Shown here in pieces: positions 8,708 through 16,899 of a stretch of 64,000 bases of DNA; within the stretch, counting starts at the first letter, position 1; each line of letters opens with the position of its first letter. The stretch is from positions 62,001-126,000 of the forward strand of contig JAEUHI010000046.1 in assembly GCA_016795385.1 (NCBI GenBank), in the 5' to 3' direction. Below the pieces are notes generated by a model. It was not told the DNA's origin and did not search any database. It worked only from the letters and a program-made list of their open reading frames with translations. Source of the DNA: Verrucomicrobiales bacterium (GTDB taxonomy: Bacteria > Verrucomicrobiota > Verrucomicrobiia > Verrucomicrobiales > DEV007). The translations under genes and the position numbers were made by a program.

Positions 8708-9328
8708 TCATTGACCGGCCTCACGGTATCGGAGCAGACCTTGCACGATCTCTTCGGCGACGATCTGGCGGAACCATTCGGCTCCGCAGCGCTGGCATTC
8801 CCAGCGGTTCGTGAGGAATCCGCACTCCACGAGGATGCCGGTGACGGGCGCGAGTTCCAGCACCTTGAGGCGCTCCGGCCGGAAGCCGCGATTGCGGGTC
8901 ACGAGACGGCGTCCGAGTTCGCTCTGGACATAGCTGGCCAATTCACGGCCTTTTTCGCTGCCGGGCCAGTAGAGCGTCTCCGTCCCGCTGATGCTGCGAT
9001 CGGCGTGAGCGTTGAAATGCAGGCTGAGAAGGATCGTGTCGGGGGAGTTCGCCGCGACAGCGCTGCGATCGGCGAGTTCCACATAGACATCCTCCCGGCG
9101 GGTCATTTCCACTTCGATGCCTTTGCCGACGAGGAGCTTCTCGATCCGTTTGGCGATATCGAGGGTCAGTTCCTTTTCCACCAGCCCGAAACCAATTGAT
9201 CCGGGATCCTTTCCTCCATGCCCGGGATCGATCACGACCTTGTTGAAGACTTCCCCGCCATGGACCATGACCGTGACGAGGGACCCCGTCACGATGATCA
9301 ACAAAATGGATGGGAGCGACCAACGCAT
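8708..9328 (-). CDS. N-acetylmuramoyl-L-alanine amidase (Amidase_3)
   Basis: A 206-residue exported hydrolase cutting the MurNAc-L-Ala bond of peptidoglycan. An N-terminal signal segment (about residues 5-22) is followed directly by the Amidase_3 fold: VVIDPGHGGKDPG (first zinc His), KELTLDIAKRIEKLL (Glu ligand), MTRREDVYVELADRSAVAA, LLSLHFNAHAD (His ligand) and GILVECGFLTN (catalytic Glu). All expected zinc and catalytic residues are present, so it should be active. No SPOR, AMIN or LysM targeting domain is attached, giving a minimal enzyme. Confidence 0.94.
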   Translation of the reverse strand: MRWSLPSILLIIVTGSLVTVMVHGGEVFNKVVIDPGHGGKDPGSIGFGLVEKELTLDIAKRIEKLLVGKGIEVEMTRREDVYVELADRSAVAANSPDTILLSLHFNAHADRSISGTETLYWPGSEKGRELASYVQSELGRRLVTRNRGFRPERLKVLELAPVTGILVECGFLTNRWECQRCGAEWFRQIVAEEIVQGLLRYREAGQ

Positions 9329-9396
9329 TTGGGGGAGAGTAGCGAAGGAATCCTTTCCTGTCGAGAAGGTGATTAAGTTTTCTTAAGTATTTTTTC

Positions 9397-10032
9397 TCAG
9401 ACCTTGATTCCGCGAAGGCTGAACCAACGGATGACGACGGTGAGGAGGCATCCTGCGATCACTGTCACGAGGGTGATTTCGGGAAGATCGCGGCCGGGAA
9501 CGCCGGTCGAGACTCCGCCGAGAATCAATGCGGCGGCGATGGAGAGAACGAAAAGCCGTTGGGTCCGGGTCATCAGGACGAGTCCGGAGGGGCGCTTGCC
9601 CCCGAGTCGGGCGGAGGCGAGAGAGCGGATGTAGGCGGAGAAAATCGCCGAGAGGGCGGCGGCCAGCCCGAGCCAGGGGCTCGAATCGCTCGCGAATCCA
9701 AATCCAAGGAGCGTCACGGCGTCGGAGACGCGTTCGGGGAGTTCGTTGTAAAACTCGTCCTCACGGGATTGCCGCATCGAGGTCGGCTGCAGCATCGAAT
9801 CGAGCCGGATGGTGAGGGCCCGCAACAGGCACAGGACGATGGCGATCGCCCATGCGAGACGGGGGTGGCTCGACTCTCCGGTGGCCATGAACGAGACCCC
9901 GGCGAGGATGCCCAGGATCATTCCGATGACCGCGACCATTTCGCTGGTCACTCCCAGCCGCATCAGCAAAAGGGTGAATCGGCGCAGGAAATGCCAGCGG
10001 CGTCGGGATTTCAGCTTGTTCGGGTCGGTCAT
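9397..10032 (-). CDS. CDP-alcohol phosphatidyltransferase-like membrane protein with altered active-site motif
   Basis: A 211-residue polytopic protein with about five to six membrane segments. Its layout and the NELPERVSDAV stretch after LLRALTIRLDSML resemble the CDP-OH-P-transferase family, which transfers a phosphatidyl group from CDP-diacylglycerol. The usual first half of the motif, DG followed by AR, reads here as LDSM, while the ExPERxSD half is close to NELPDRxSD forms of the family. So the fold is likely, but activity is uncertain. It diverges from the ECF sigma factor across 112 bases. Confidence 0.65.
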   Translation of the reverse strand: MTDPNKLKSRRRWHFLRRFTLLLMRLGVTSEMVAVIGMILGILAGVSFMATGESSHPRLAWAIAIVLCLLRALTIRLDSMLQPTSMRQSREDEFYNELPERVSDAVTLLGFGFASDSSPWLGLAAALSAIFSAYIRSLASARLGGKRPSGLVLMTRTQRLFVLSIAAALILGGVSTGVPGRDLPEITLVTVIAGCLLTVVIRWFSLRGIKV

Positions 10033-10144
10033 ACGTCTCTCAGGCCATCGGGTGACGGCGGCCGCACAACAATCGCGGCTTGATGGGGTTGAGTTTACCT
10101 GCTATTGCAGGCACTTCTCTCAGGAATTTCCGAAAAATCCCTCC

Positions 10145-10768
10145 ATGACCCCGCCCGATCCGAATTCCTCTCTCTCCGGCGATGGGGAAGACCGGGAAAG
10201 GGCCAATGCACTCGATGTCGAACTGATGGGGCGCATCCGTGACGGGGACTACGAGGCCTTCGCGCGATTGGTCGAAATCCACCAGAGGTCCGTAATCGGC
10301 ACCGTCGCCAAAATGCTAGGGAGCCCCACCGAGGCCGAGGACATCGCCCAGCAGGTCTTCATCCGGATCTGGAAATCGGCGGCGCGCTACGAGCCGCAGG
10401 CGAAATTCACGACCTGGCTTTTCACGATCACGCGGAATCTCGTTTTCAACGAAGTGCGTCGCCGCCAGCGGAAGCCCACCGTCTCGGTGCAGGAGCGCGA
10501 GGAGACCACTCACCGGGTCGTCGAGGACGTGCAGGGCGCTTCTCCCGATGAGGAATTGCTCCGCAGCGAGATGGAAGCGGCGATCGACCGCGCCATCGAA
10601 GCTTTGCCCGAAAAGCAACGGCTCGCCGTTGTCCTCCGGCGTTATGAGGAGATGCCCTACGAGGAGATCGGGGCCGTTCTCTCCATGTCCGTCCCGGCCG
10701 TGAAAAGCCTCCTTTTCCGCGCCCGCACCCAACTCAAGGAATCGCTCGAGAAATACCTCCGGGAGTGA
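10145..10768 (+). CDS. ECF-type RNA polymerase sigma factor
   Basis: A 207-residue sigma-70 family protein with regions 2 and 4 only. Region 2 shows YEAFARLVEIHQRSVIGTV, EAEDIAQQVFIRIWKSAARY and TWLFTITRNLVFNEVRRRQR; region 4 shows ALPEKQRLAVVLRRYEEMPYEEIGAVL and SVPAVKSLLFRARTQLKESL. The ATG at 10145 gives a normal ECF length. No anti-sigma factor is adjacent: the next gene converges with a 6-base gap. Control therefore rests on something outside this locus. Confidence 0.93.
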   Translation: MTPPDPNSSLSGDGEDRERANALDVELMGRIRDGDYEAFARLVEIHQRSVIGTVAKMLGSPTEAEDIAQQVFIRIWKSAARYEPQAKFTTWLFTITRNLVFNEVRRRQRKPTVSVQEREETTHRVVEDVQGASPDEELLRSEMEAAIDRAIEALPEKQRLAVVLRRYEEMPYEEIGAVLSMSVPAVKSLLFRARTQLKESLEKYLRE

Positions 10769-10774
10769 GCCGGA

Positions 10775-12013
10775 TCATTCGCCGAGTCGGATGAGGTGTC
10801 CTTCGGTGCGGATGACGAAGCCGTCCGAGACCACCGCGAAGGAAGACAGTCCATACTCGCCGAGCTGGTTCTCCGCGACTTTGGTGAAGGTCTTCCCGGG
10901 TTTCACCACCGTGGTGATGCCGTTCCCGTTGTGGAAATAGAGATGGTCGCCCGCAAAGACCGGCGAGGCCGAGTAGCCGCCCTGGCCGTCGAGTCGTTCG
11001 CGGTAGTGCTCCTTGCCCGTCGCGGCATCGAGACAGCTCAGGATGCCCTTGTCGTCGTTGAAATAGATTTCGTCTCCGACGAGGATGGGCGAACTCTCCT
11101 TTGGCACCGTCTTGTCATCCTGCCAGACGAGATGGGTGTCGGTGACATCGCCGGTCCCGTCCGTTTTCACCGCGTAAAGGATGGCCCGGTTGAACCCCGA
11201 GCAGACATAGATGACGCCATCGCGATGGAGCGGGCGCGGCACCACCGAATACCCCTCGCCATAGCGGAAGCGCCAGATCTCCTGGCCGTCCGCCGGGTCA
11301 TAGGCGATCACCGCGCCCGAGGCGGGGGAGATGATTTGAATTTTTCCTTTCACCTCGATCAGCAGGGGTGTCGCAAACGAAAAGGTGCGCTGCACCGTGA
11401 CGTTGCGGGGTGTCTTCCACACCACCGAGCCGTCGGCGGTGCTCAGGGCGACGATGAAGGGATCGGCTTGTCCATCGCTGGAAAAGATCAGTTTGCCGTC
11501 ATGGACCACTGGCGACCCGCCGTTGCCATGGACCGGGGCGTAGGAAAGTGAGGTCTGTGTCCAGAGGATCGATCCGTCGCCGGCGTTCAGCGCCGCCGTG
11601 CCATCATGTCCGAAATGCACGTAGAGCTTGCCCTCGGCATAGACCGGGGTGGGGGAGGCATGACTGTTTTTCGCATGGATCGCCCCTTCGGCCTTTTCGA
11701 AGACGGTGCGCTCCCAGACCTGTTTGCCGTCGGCCAGTTCGAAACACAGGGCCTTGAGAGAGAGTTTGGCGTCTTTCGAGACGGCGGTCGTCACGTAGAC
11801 CTTTCCATCGGCGATCACCGGGGATGACCACGCTTTTCCCTCTACCGGGATCTTCCAGCGTGTTTTGCTCGTGGCCGACCACAGCGTCGGCACGTTCGCC
11901 TCCGGAGCGTGACCATCCGCCGTGGGACCTCGGAACTCCGGCCAGGAATCGGCTGCGACGAGTGGCAGGCTGGTGACGAGGAGAAACCAGAGGGAGACGG
12001 GCCGGAAGATCAT
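10775..12013 (-). CDS. Secreted PQQ-like beta-propeller protein
   Basis: A 412-residue exported protein (signal segment about 1-20, then ADSWPEFRG). It contains repeated PQQ/BamB-type blades, seen as WSSPVIADGKVYVTTA, GGSPVVHDGKLIFSSD, ADGSVVWKTP and YSASPVFAGDHLYFHNGNG. The WPEFRGP opening is common in Verrucomicrobia and Planctomycetes PQQ-repeat proteins of unknown substrate. There is no dehydrogenase active-site signature, so an enzyme role cannot be claimed. It converges on the sigma factor. Confidence 0.88.
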   Translation of the reverse strand: MIFRPVSLWFLLVTSLPLVAADSWPEFRGPTADGHAPEANVPTLWSATSKTRWKIPVEGKAWSSPVIADGKVYVTTAVSKDAKLSLKALCFELADGKQVWERTVFEKAEGAIHAKNSHASPTPVYAEGKLYVHFGHDGTAALNAGDGSILWTQTSLSYAPVHGNGGSPVVHDGKLIFSSDGQADPFIVALSTADGSVVWKTPRNVTVQRTFSFATPLLIEVKGKIQIISPASGAVIAYDPADGQEIWRFRYGEGYSVVPRPLHRDGVIYVCSGFNRAILYAVKTDGTGDVTDTHLVWQDDKTVPKESSPILVGDEIYFNDDKGILSCLDAATGKEHYRERLDGQGGYSASPVFAGDHLYFHNGNGITTVVKPGKTFTKVAENQLGEYGLSSFAVVSDGFVIRTEGHLIRLGE

Positions 12014-12073
12014 GGCTGCGACTCTATCCGGGCGGCTCCAATCCGCAAGAGCGGGCGGAGGCGGAGTTGCGGC

Positions 12074-12937
12074 TTAAAAGCCCTTCCGCCAGAGGAAATC
12101 GAGACCGTAGTCGGGGTAGTAGGTCTGCACGATGAAGGCGACCAGGAAATAGTCGACGATGAGGTGCACGATGAGCACCCAGAGCAGGCTCTCCGACTTT
12201 TCAAACATCGATCCCTGCGTCCAGGCGAAGAAAAAGACGATGAAGATGCCGCAGCCGGTGAAAGCCATGTCATAGAGCACCGCCGTGTAGAGCACGGCTT
12301 GGATCACGTTCGCGGTCCGGAAGGAGAAGAGTGAACGCAGCAGGGCGAAAGCAGTGTTCACGAAAAAGAGTTCGTCCCAGATCCCGACAAGATTGATCCC
12401 GATGAAGAGGCGTCGGATCTCCGCGGGATCGGCCTCGGGACCCAGTGTCCAGTGGCGGAAAAGTTCGTCGTCGAAGAAGGTCCGGTTGCCCCATTCGTAG
12501 CCTTTCAGCACCGCGTAAGCGAGGGGGATCGAGAGGATCGTGTAGATCACGTCGTGCTTCCGCCAATGCACCGGCCAGAAGCGGTAGCGGATGACGCCTC
12601 GATCTCCGAAGTGGCAGATCAGGGCCGGTAGGACGATGACCAGGGTGAAGGGGATGCCGACCTTCAGGAAATTCTCGTTCGAGAGTCCCGGATTGATGTC
12701 GGTGGCCGCGAGGATGAGGATGCAGCCGAGGAGCATGGCGAGGCGCCGGCGGAGTTTCGGTTCGGGATCGGTCGCGACGAGCCAGGCACAGAGGACAAAA
12801 GCGGGAACACCCGCGATCCAGAGCCCGGCGGGAATCAAAAGGATCGTCGCCGCGGCGAAAGCGGCGAGCAGCACCTTCCGGCGCGGAGTGAGTTCGAGAT
12901 CGAGCGAGGCGGTCACACGGAATGAGTCGCGGGACAC
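12074..12937 (-). CDS. CPBP-like intramembrane protein (possibly inactive)
   Basis: A 287-residue protein with about seven membrane segments. The segment containing IWDELFFVNTAFALL followed by a later VLIVHLIVDYFLVAF resembles the CPBP/Abi layout of motif 1 (EExxFR) and a later HxxxN/D. The first Glu is Asp and the Arg is missing, so catalysis as a protease is doubtful. It is a polytopic membrane protein of uncertain function. The Uma2-family gene lies just upstream on the same strand (10-base gap). Confidence 0.6.
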   Translation of the reverse strand: MSRDSFRVTASLDLELTPRRKVLLAAFAAATILLIPAGLWIAGVPAFVLCAWLVATDPEPKLRRRLAMLLGCILILAATDINPGLSNENFLKVGIPFTLVIVLPALICHFGDRGVIRYRFWPVHWRKHDVIYTILSIPLAYAVLKGYEWGNRTFFDDELFRHWTLGPEADPAEIRRLFIGINLVGIWDELFFVNTAFALLRSLFSFRTANVIQAVLYTAVLYDMAFTGCGIFIVFFFAWTQGSMFEKSESLLWVLIVHLIVDYFLVAFIVQTYYPDYGLDFLWRKGF

Positions 12938-12947
12938 GAGGCGCTGG

Positions 12948-13580
12948 TCAAGCTCCGCTTGCGCTGTAGAGCGCCTCTTCCTCCATCACCCGCAAGGCGG
13001 CGGCCTCGGCCTCGAAATCGATGCCTTCGTAAAGGTCGGCAAGGGCGAGAGTCGCGCCGATTTCCGGAAGGGGAATGGAGGCTTCGAGCCCGATCGCCAA
13101 CTCGCGTTGAAAGTCCCCGTTCGGAGAACGGCGGTAGACCTGCACGACCGGCTCGGTGGACTCGGCGACCAGGTAAACCATCAGCGTGGGGATCGCGAGG
13201 TAGGCGTCCTTTTTTTCGCCAAGATCGATCCGGCGGGTCGAGGGCGAGGTCACCTCGAGAACGACGACCGGAGCATCGTGGTAGGTGTCGTTCGCCGGGT
13301 TCGGGTTGCAGACGACGAAGGCGTCGGGATAGTAGAAACGGGTCCCGCTGGTGAGCCGGATGCGGATTTTCGTGGAGCTGTTCCAAGGTCGGCAGGTTTT
13401 GCCTCGCAGTTGGGAATGAAGATGTCCGAGGGCATTGCCGGAGATTTCATTGTGACGATTCGTGAAATCCGGCATCTCGAAGATGAGCCCCTCGCAATAC
13501 TCTCGCTTCAATGGCGAAACTTCTTCCGAGTCCAAGTAGTCTTGAAACAAAACGGGTTTCCACTTCTCGACTCCCATCAT
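12948..13580 (-). CDS. Uma2 family protein (DUF820, restriction-endonuclease-like fold)
   Basis: A 210-residue protein with the DUF820/Uma2 pattern: KREYCEGLIFEMPDFTNRHNEI, FYYPDAFVVCN, APVVVLEVTSPSTRRIDLGEKKDAYLAIPTL (given here in pieces of the family PD-(D/E)xK core) and VYLVAESTEPVVQVYRR. The Asp of YPDAFVV and the Glu of LEVTSPST are the likely metal ligands. The family is abundant in some genomes and its real role is unsettled; mobile-element links have been proposed. Two adjacent ATGs (13580, 13577) are both possible starts. Confidence 0.85.
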   Translation of the reverse strand: MMGVEKWKPVLFQDYLDSEEVSPLKREYCEGLIFEMPDFTNRHNEISGNALGHLHSQLRGKTCRPWNSSTKIRIRLTSGTRFYYPDAFVVCNPNPANDTYHDAPVVVLEVTSPSTRRIDLGEKKDAYLAIPTLMVYLVAESTEPVVQVYRRSPNGDFQRELAIGLEASIPLPEIGATLALADLYEGIDFEAEAAALRVMEEEALYSASGA

Positions 13581-13670
13581 AGGCCCAAGGTATCATGTGA
13601 ATGGAAACACAACAAGCGTGGCGGAACCCCGTCCTTTGACTTGGCGCGTCGGAACGATCACCGTCACCCC

Positions 13671-16600
13671 ATGCTCCCCCTTCGGATCGCTTTCCTTCTG
13701 GTCCTCGCACCGGTCGCCGCTTTGGCCCAGACCAAAGGTCCGCTACCGGTCAACCCTGCCGACGCGAAGAACCAGTCGACCGGCAAAGAAGCCCCGCGGG
13801 CCGATCCCGCCCTCGCGAAATACGGCATCTACGCGGAGTCCGCGCCCTTCCCGGTGAAGGGTGAGGCCGTCGTGACCACGCTGCCGCTGACACTGGAGAA
13901 AGGCGACCACATCGCATTCGTCGGCAACGGTCTGCTGGAGCAGGCCGGGAGATACGGCATCCTCGAGGCGATGCTCTATCAGGCGCATCCCGATCTCGAT
14001 CTCGTCATCCGCAACTTCGCGTGGTCGGGCGACGAGGTGGACCTGCAACCGCGCCCTGACAATTTCGCGACGGTGGCCCAACATCTCGCGAGGGAGAAGA
14101 TCGATGTCGTTTTCGCCAGCTTCGGGTTCAACGAGAGCTTTGGAGGAGCGGAGAAACTCGGGGAGTTCAAGGAGCGTCTCGCGAAGTACCTCCAAGAGCT
14201 GAAGACCTCGGCCTTCAACGGAAAAGCGGGACCCCGCATCGTGTTGATTTCTCCCGTGGCGGTGGAAGGGGCCGATGCCGCGACTGTGTCGAATCTGGAA
14301 AGCTATACCAGGGCGATGATTGAAGTCACCGCCCGTGAAGGAGTCGCTTTCTCGAACGCACTCGCTCCCCTCGGCTCTGTGCCCTCCGACAACGGCGTCC
14401 ACCTCAACGAAGCCGGATACCGCCTCTTCGCCCGCGAGGTCTTCCAATCCGTCTTCCAGGAATCGCCCCCTGATGTGAACGAAGCGCTCCGTGCCGTCGT
14501 CATCGACATGAACCGGCAGTATTTCCGCCGCTATCGTCCGCTCAACACCTTCTACTACACCGGCGACCGCAACAAGGACTACGGTTACCTCGACTTCCTG
14601 CCCGCGATGAGGAACTTCGAGATGATGGCCGCCAATCGCGAGGCCCGCATCCATGCGCTCGCACGGGGAGAGAAAATCGAAGGTCCTGTCGATGACTCGA
14701 ACCTACCCCCGCTCGACGCCGTGGCGGAAGGGAAGGGGGCCAACGAATGGCTTTCGCCGGCCGACGAGCTCGCCGCTTTCCAGATCGATCCGCGCTTCGA
14801 GGTGAATCTCTTCGCCTCCGAGGAGCAGTTCCCGGATCTCGCCAAGCCGATCGCGATGCGATGGGATTCGCGCGGCCGCCTCTGGGTGAGTTGCTCAACG
14901 ACCTACCCCCACGTCTATCCCGGTGAGGAGCCGCGCGACAAGATCGTCATCCTCGAGGATACCGATGAAGACGGAACGGCGGACGACTGCAAGGTCTTCG
15001 CCGACGACCTCCACCTCCCGCTCTCCTTCGAGCTGGCGAAAAACGGCATCTACGTCTCCGAGCAGCCGGACCTGACCTTGATCGAGGATCTCGATGGCGA
15101 CGACCAAGCCGACCGTCGCACGGTGCTTTTGTCAGGATTCGGAACGGAAGACAGCCACCACTCCATCCACGATTTCATCTGGACGCCCGATGGAGATCTC
15201 CTCATGCGCGAGTCGATCTTCCACCACTCGCAGGTCGAGACGAAGTTTGGCCCCGTGCGCACGCAGAACTCGGCCTGGTTCCGCTACACCCCGCAGACCG
15301 GCCGACTCATCGCCTTTGGCAGTTACCCGAACACCAATCCTTGGGGCGTCGCCTTTGACGACTGGGGCAATCATGTCGCGAGCCACCCGATTTTCGCGAA
15401 CGCCTTCCACGCCACGAATCCACCCTATCCCGGGCAGCATCCACCCGCGACCGGATTGCCCGCCTACTCCGGCACCTGCGGGCACGACTTCGTCGATTTT
15501 CCCTTTTGGCCGGAGGAGATGCGGGGCGGCTTCATCAAGGCGCGATACAAGCCGACCAACAAGATCGAGTTCCACCAGTGGATCCGGAAAGACGACCACT
15601 ACGCCGAGGAGTTTGTCTTCGATCTGATCTTCTCGACGAATCTGAGCTTCATCCCCGTCGATGTCGGTTTCGGTCCGCGAGGCGACTTCTACATCTGCGA
15701 CTGGTACAATCCCGTGAAGGGGCACGCCCAATACTCCCTTCGCGATCCCCGGCGCGACCGCACCTCGGGCCGGATCTGGCGCGTCGTGCCGAAGGGCGCA
15801 AAGTTGCAGGACCCACCGAAGATCGCAGGAGCGACGATCCCCGAATTGCTCGAAAACCTGAAACGCCCCGAATCGAAGGTCCGCGCCTGGTCACGCCGGG
15901 AGTTGTCGTGGCGGGAGCTTGAGGAGGTGGCAAAGGCGCTCGATGCCTGGGTCGCCGGGCTGGATCCGGAGGACAAACGATACCGGCATCATCAGGTCGA
16001 GGCGATGTGGTTGTATCGATGGATTGGTGCCGAGTTCGGCGATCTGACTCAAGAACTTCTCGCTTGCGACGTCCCCGAGGCCCGCGCGGCCGCGGTGCGC
16101 CAACTGCGCTTTGCCTCCGGAGAGACTGCGACCTCCGGGGCGGTCACGGCAGCCGCGAAGGATCCCGATGCCCTCGTCCGGATGGAGGCAATCGTCACGG
16201 CGACTTACCTGGGCGGTGAACAAGACTTTCGCGCCATCCTCCCCGTCCTCGAACAACCCATGGGCGACCACCTCCGCTACGCCTTGCGCTGCGCCCTGAA
16301 CTCCGAGGCCCTCCGACCCGCGGTCGAGGCCAATCGCGAACATCCCGCTCTCACCACTTTTCTGAAAAGCTGGGACACCAAAAAGGACAAACCCCTCGTC
16401 GGCAAACTCAACGCCAAGGACGCCGCCTTCGATGCTTTGCCCGATCTCCTCACCGTGCGCATCGGCTGCCTCCCCGAGCGCATGCTCTACGACACCACCT
16501 CCTTCACGGCAGCGCCGGGCCAGCCGGTGAAGCTGATCCTTTCCAACCCCGACGTCACCCAGCACAACCTCGTCATCGGCAAACCGGGTTCGCTCGAAAC

Positions 16601-16820
16601 CCTCGGCCTCGCCGGAAACGAGATGGCGAAGGATCCCGCGGGCCTCTCGAAGCACTTCATTCCTGAATCCGACCAAATCCTCCACCACACCAAGCTGCTC
16701 GACCACGGCACCAGCGAGACCCTGCGTTTCACCGCCCCGACCGAGCCCGGCGTGTATCCCTACCTCTGCACCTTTCCGGGACACTGGATCCTCATGAAAG
16801 GGGAGATGATCGTGAAGTGA
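13671..16820 (+). CDS. Secreted multidomain protein: SGNH hydrolase + PVC-type dehydrogenase + azurin-like cupredoxin
   Basis: A 1049-residue exported protein (signal peptide about 1-21, ending AALAQ). The open frame runs far upstream but the first credible start is the ATG at 13671. Domains by eye: an SGNH/GDSL-like hydrolase (about 60-290; FVGNGLLEQ, then NGVHLNEAGYRLFA); the PVC membrane-bound dehydrogenase N-terminal domain (about 370-710; FQIDPRFEVNLFASEEQFPD, PIAMRWDSRGRLWV, YICDWYNPVKGH); a helical repeat region (about 720-900); and a C-terminal type 1 copper domain (about 935-1049) with QHN and YLCTFPGHWILM. The CTFPGH-x3-M spacing equals that of azurin. A surface oxidoreductase with built-in electron acceptor is inferred. 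Confidence 0.9.
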   Translation: MLPLRIAFLLVLAPVAALAQTKGPLPVNPADAKNQSTGKEAPRADPALAKYGIYAESAPFPVKGEAVVTTLPLTLEKGDHIAFVGNGLLEQAGRYGILEAMLYQAHPDLDLVIRNFAWSGDEVDLQPRPDNFATVAQHLAREKIDVVFASFGFNESFGGAEKLGEFKERLAKYLQELKTSAFNGKAGPRIVLISPVAVEGADAATVSNLESYTRAMIEVTAREGVAFSNALAPLGSVPSDNGVHLNEAGYRLFAREVFQSVFQESPPDVNEALRAVVIDMNRQYFRRYRPLNTFYYTGDRNKDYGYLDFLPAMRNFEMMAANREARIHALARGEKIEGPVDDSNLPPLDAVAEGKGANEWLSPADELAAFQIDPRFEVNLFASEEQFPDLAKPIAMRWDSRGRLWVSCSTTYPHVYPGEEPRDKIVILEDTDEDGTADDCKVFADDLHLPLSFELAKNGIYVSEQPDLTLIEDLDGDDQADRRTVLLSGFGTEDSHHSIHDFIWTPDGDLLMRESIFHHSQVETKFGPVRTQNSAWFRYTPQTGRLIAFGSYPNTNPWGVAFDDWGNHVASHPIFANAFHATNPPYPGQHPPATGLPAYSGTCGHDFVDFPFWPEEMRGGFIKARYKPTNKIEFHQWIRKDDHYAEEFVFDLIFSTNLSFIPVDVGFGPRGDFYICDWYNPVKGHAQYSLRDPRRDRTSGRIWRVVPKGAKLQDPPKIAGATIPELLENLKRPESKVRAWSRRELSWRELEEVAKALDAWVAGLDPEDKRYRHHQVEAMWLYRWIGAEFGDLTQELLACDVPEARAAAVRQLRFASGETATSGAVTAAAKDPDALVRMEAIVTATYLGGEQDFRAILPVLEQPMGDHLRYALRCALNSEALRPAVEANREHPALTTFLKSWDTKKDKPLVGKLNAKDAAFDALPDLLTVRIGCLPERMLYDTTSFTAAPGQPVKLILSNPDVTQHNLVIGKPGSLETLGLAGNEMAKDPAGLSKHFIPESDQILHHTKLLDHGTSETLRFTAPTEPGVYPYLCTFPGHWILMKGEMIVK

Positions 16821-16899
16821 GTTTCCGCTCGGTGATTAGCGAGAAATTGTCATAAAAGCCGGTTGCAACTGAGACGCAGTAGCAGTAAACCAGGGAGCC

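Noticed and set aside
12591..13670. Long in-frame N-terminal extension of the 1049-residue SGNH/dehydrogenase/cupredoxin protein
   Set aside because: It is antisense to the CPBP-like and Uma2 genes, has no family-like sequence, and a good signal peptide starts at 13671.
16821..16899. Possible Fur box before the TonB receptor
   Set aside because: No 19-bp palindromic match seen; only loose AT stretches.
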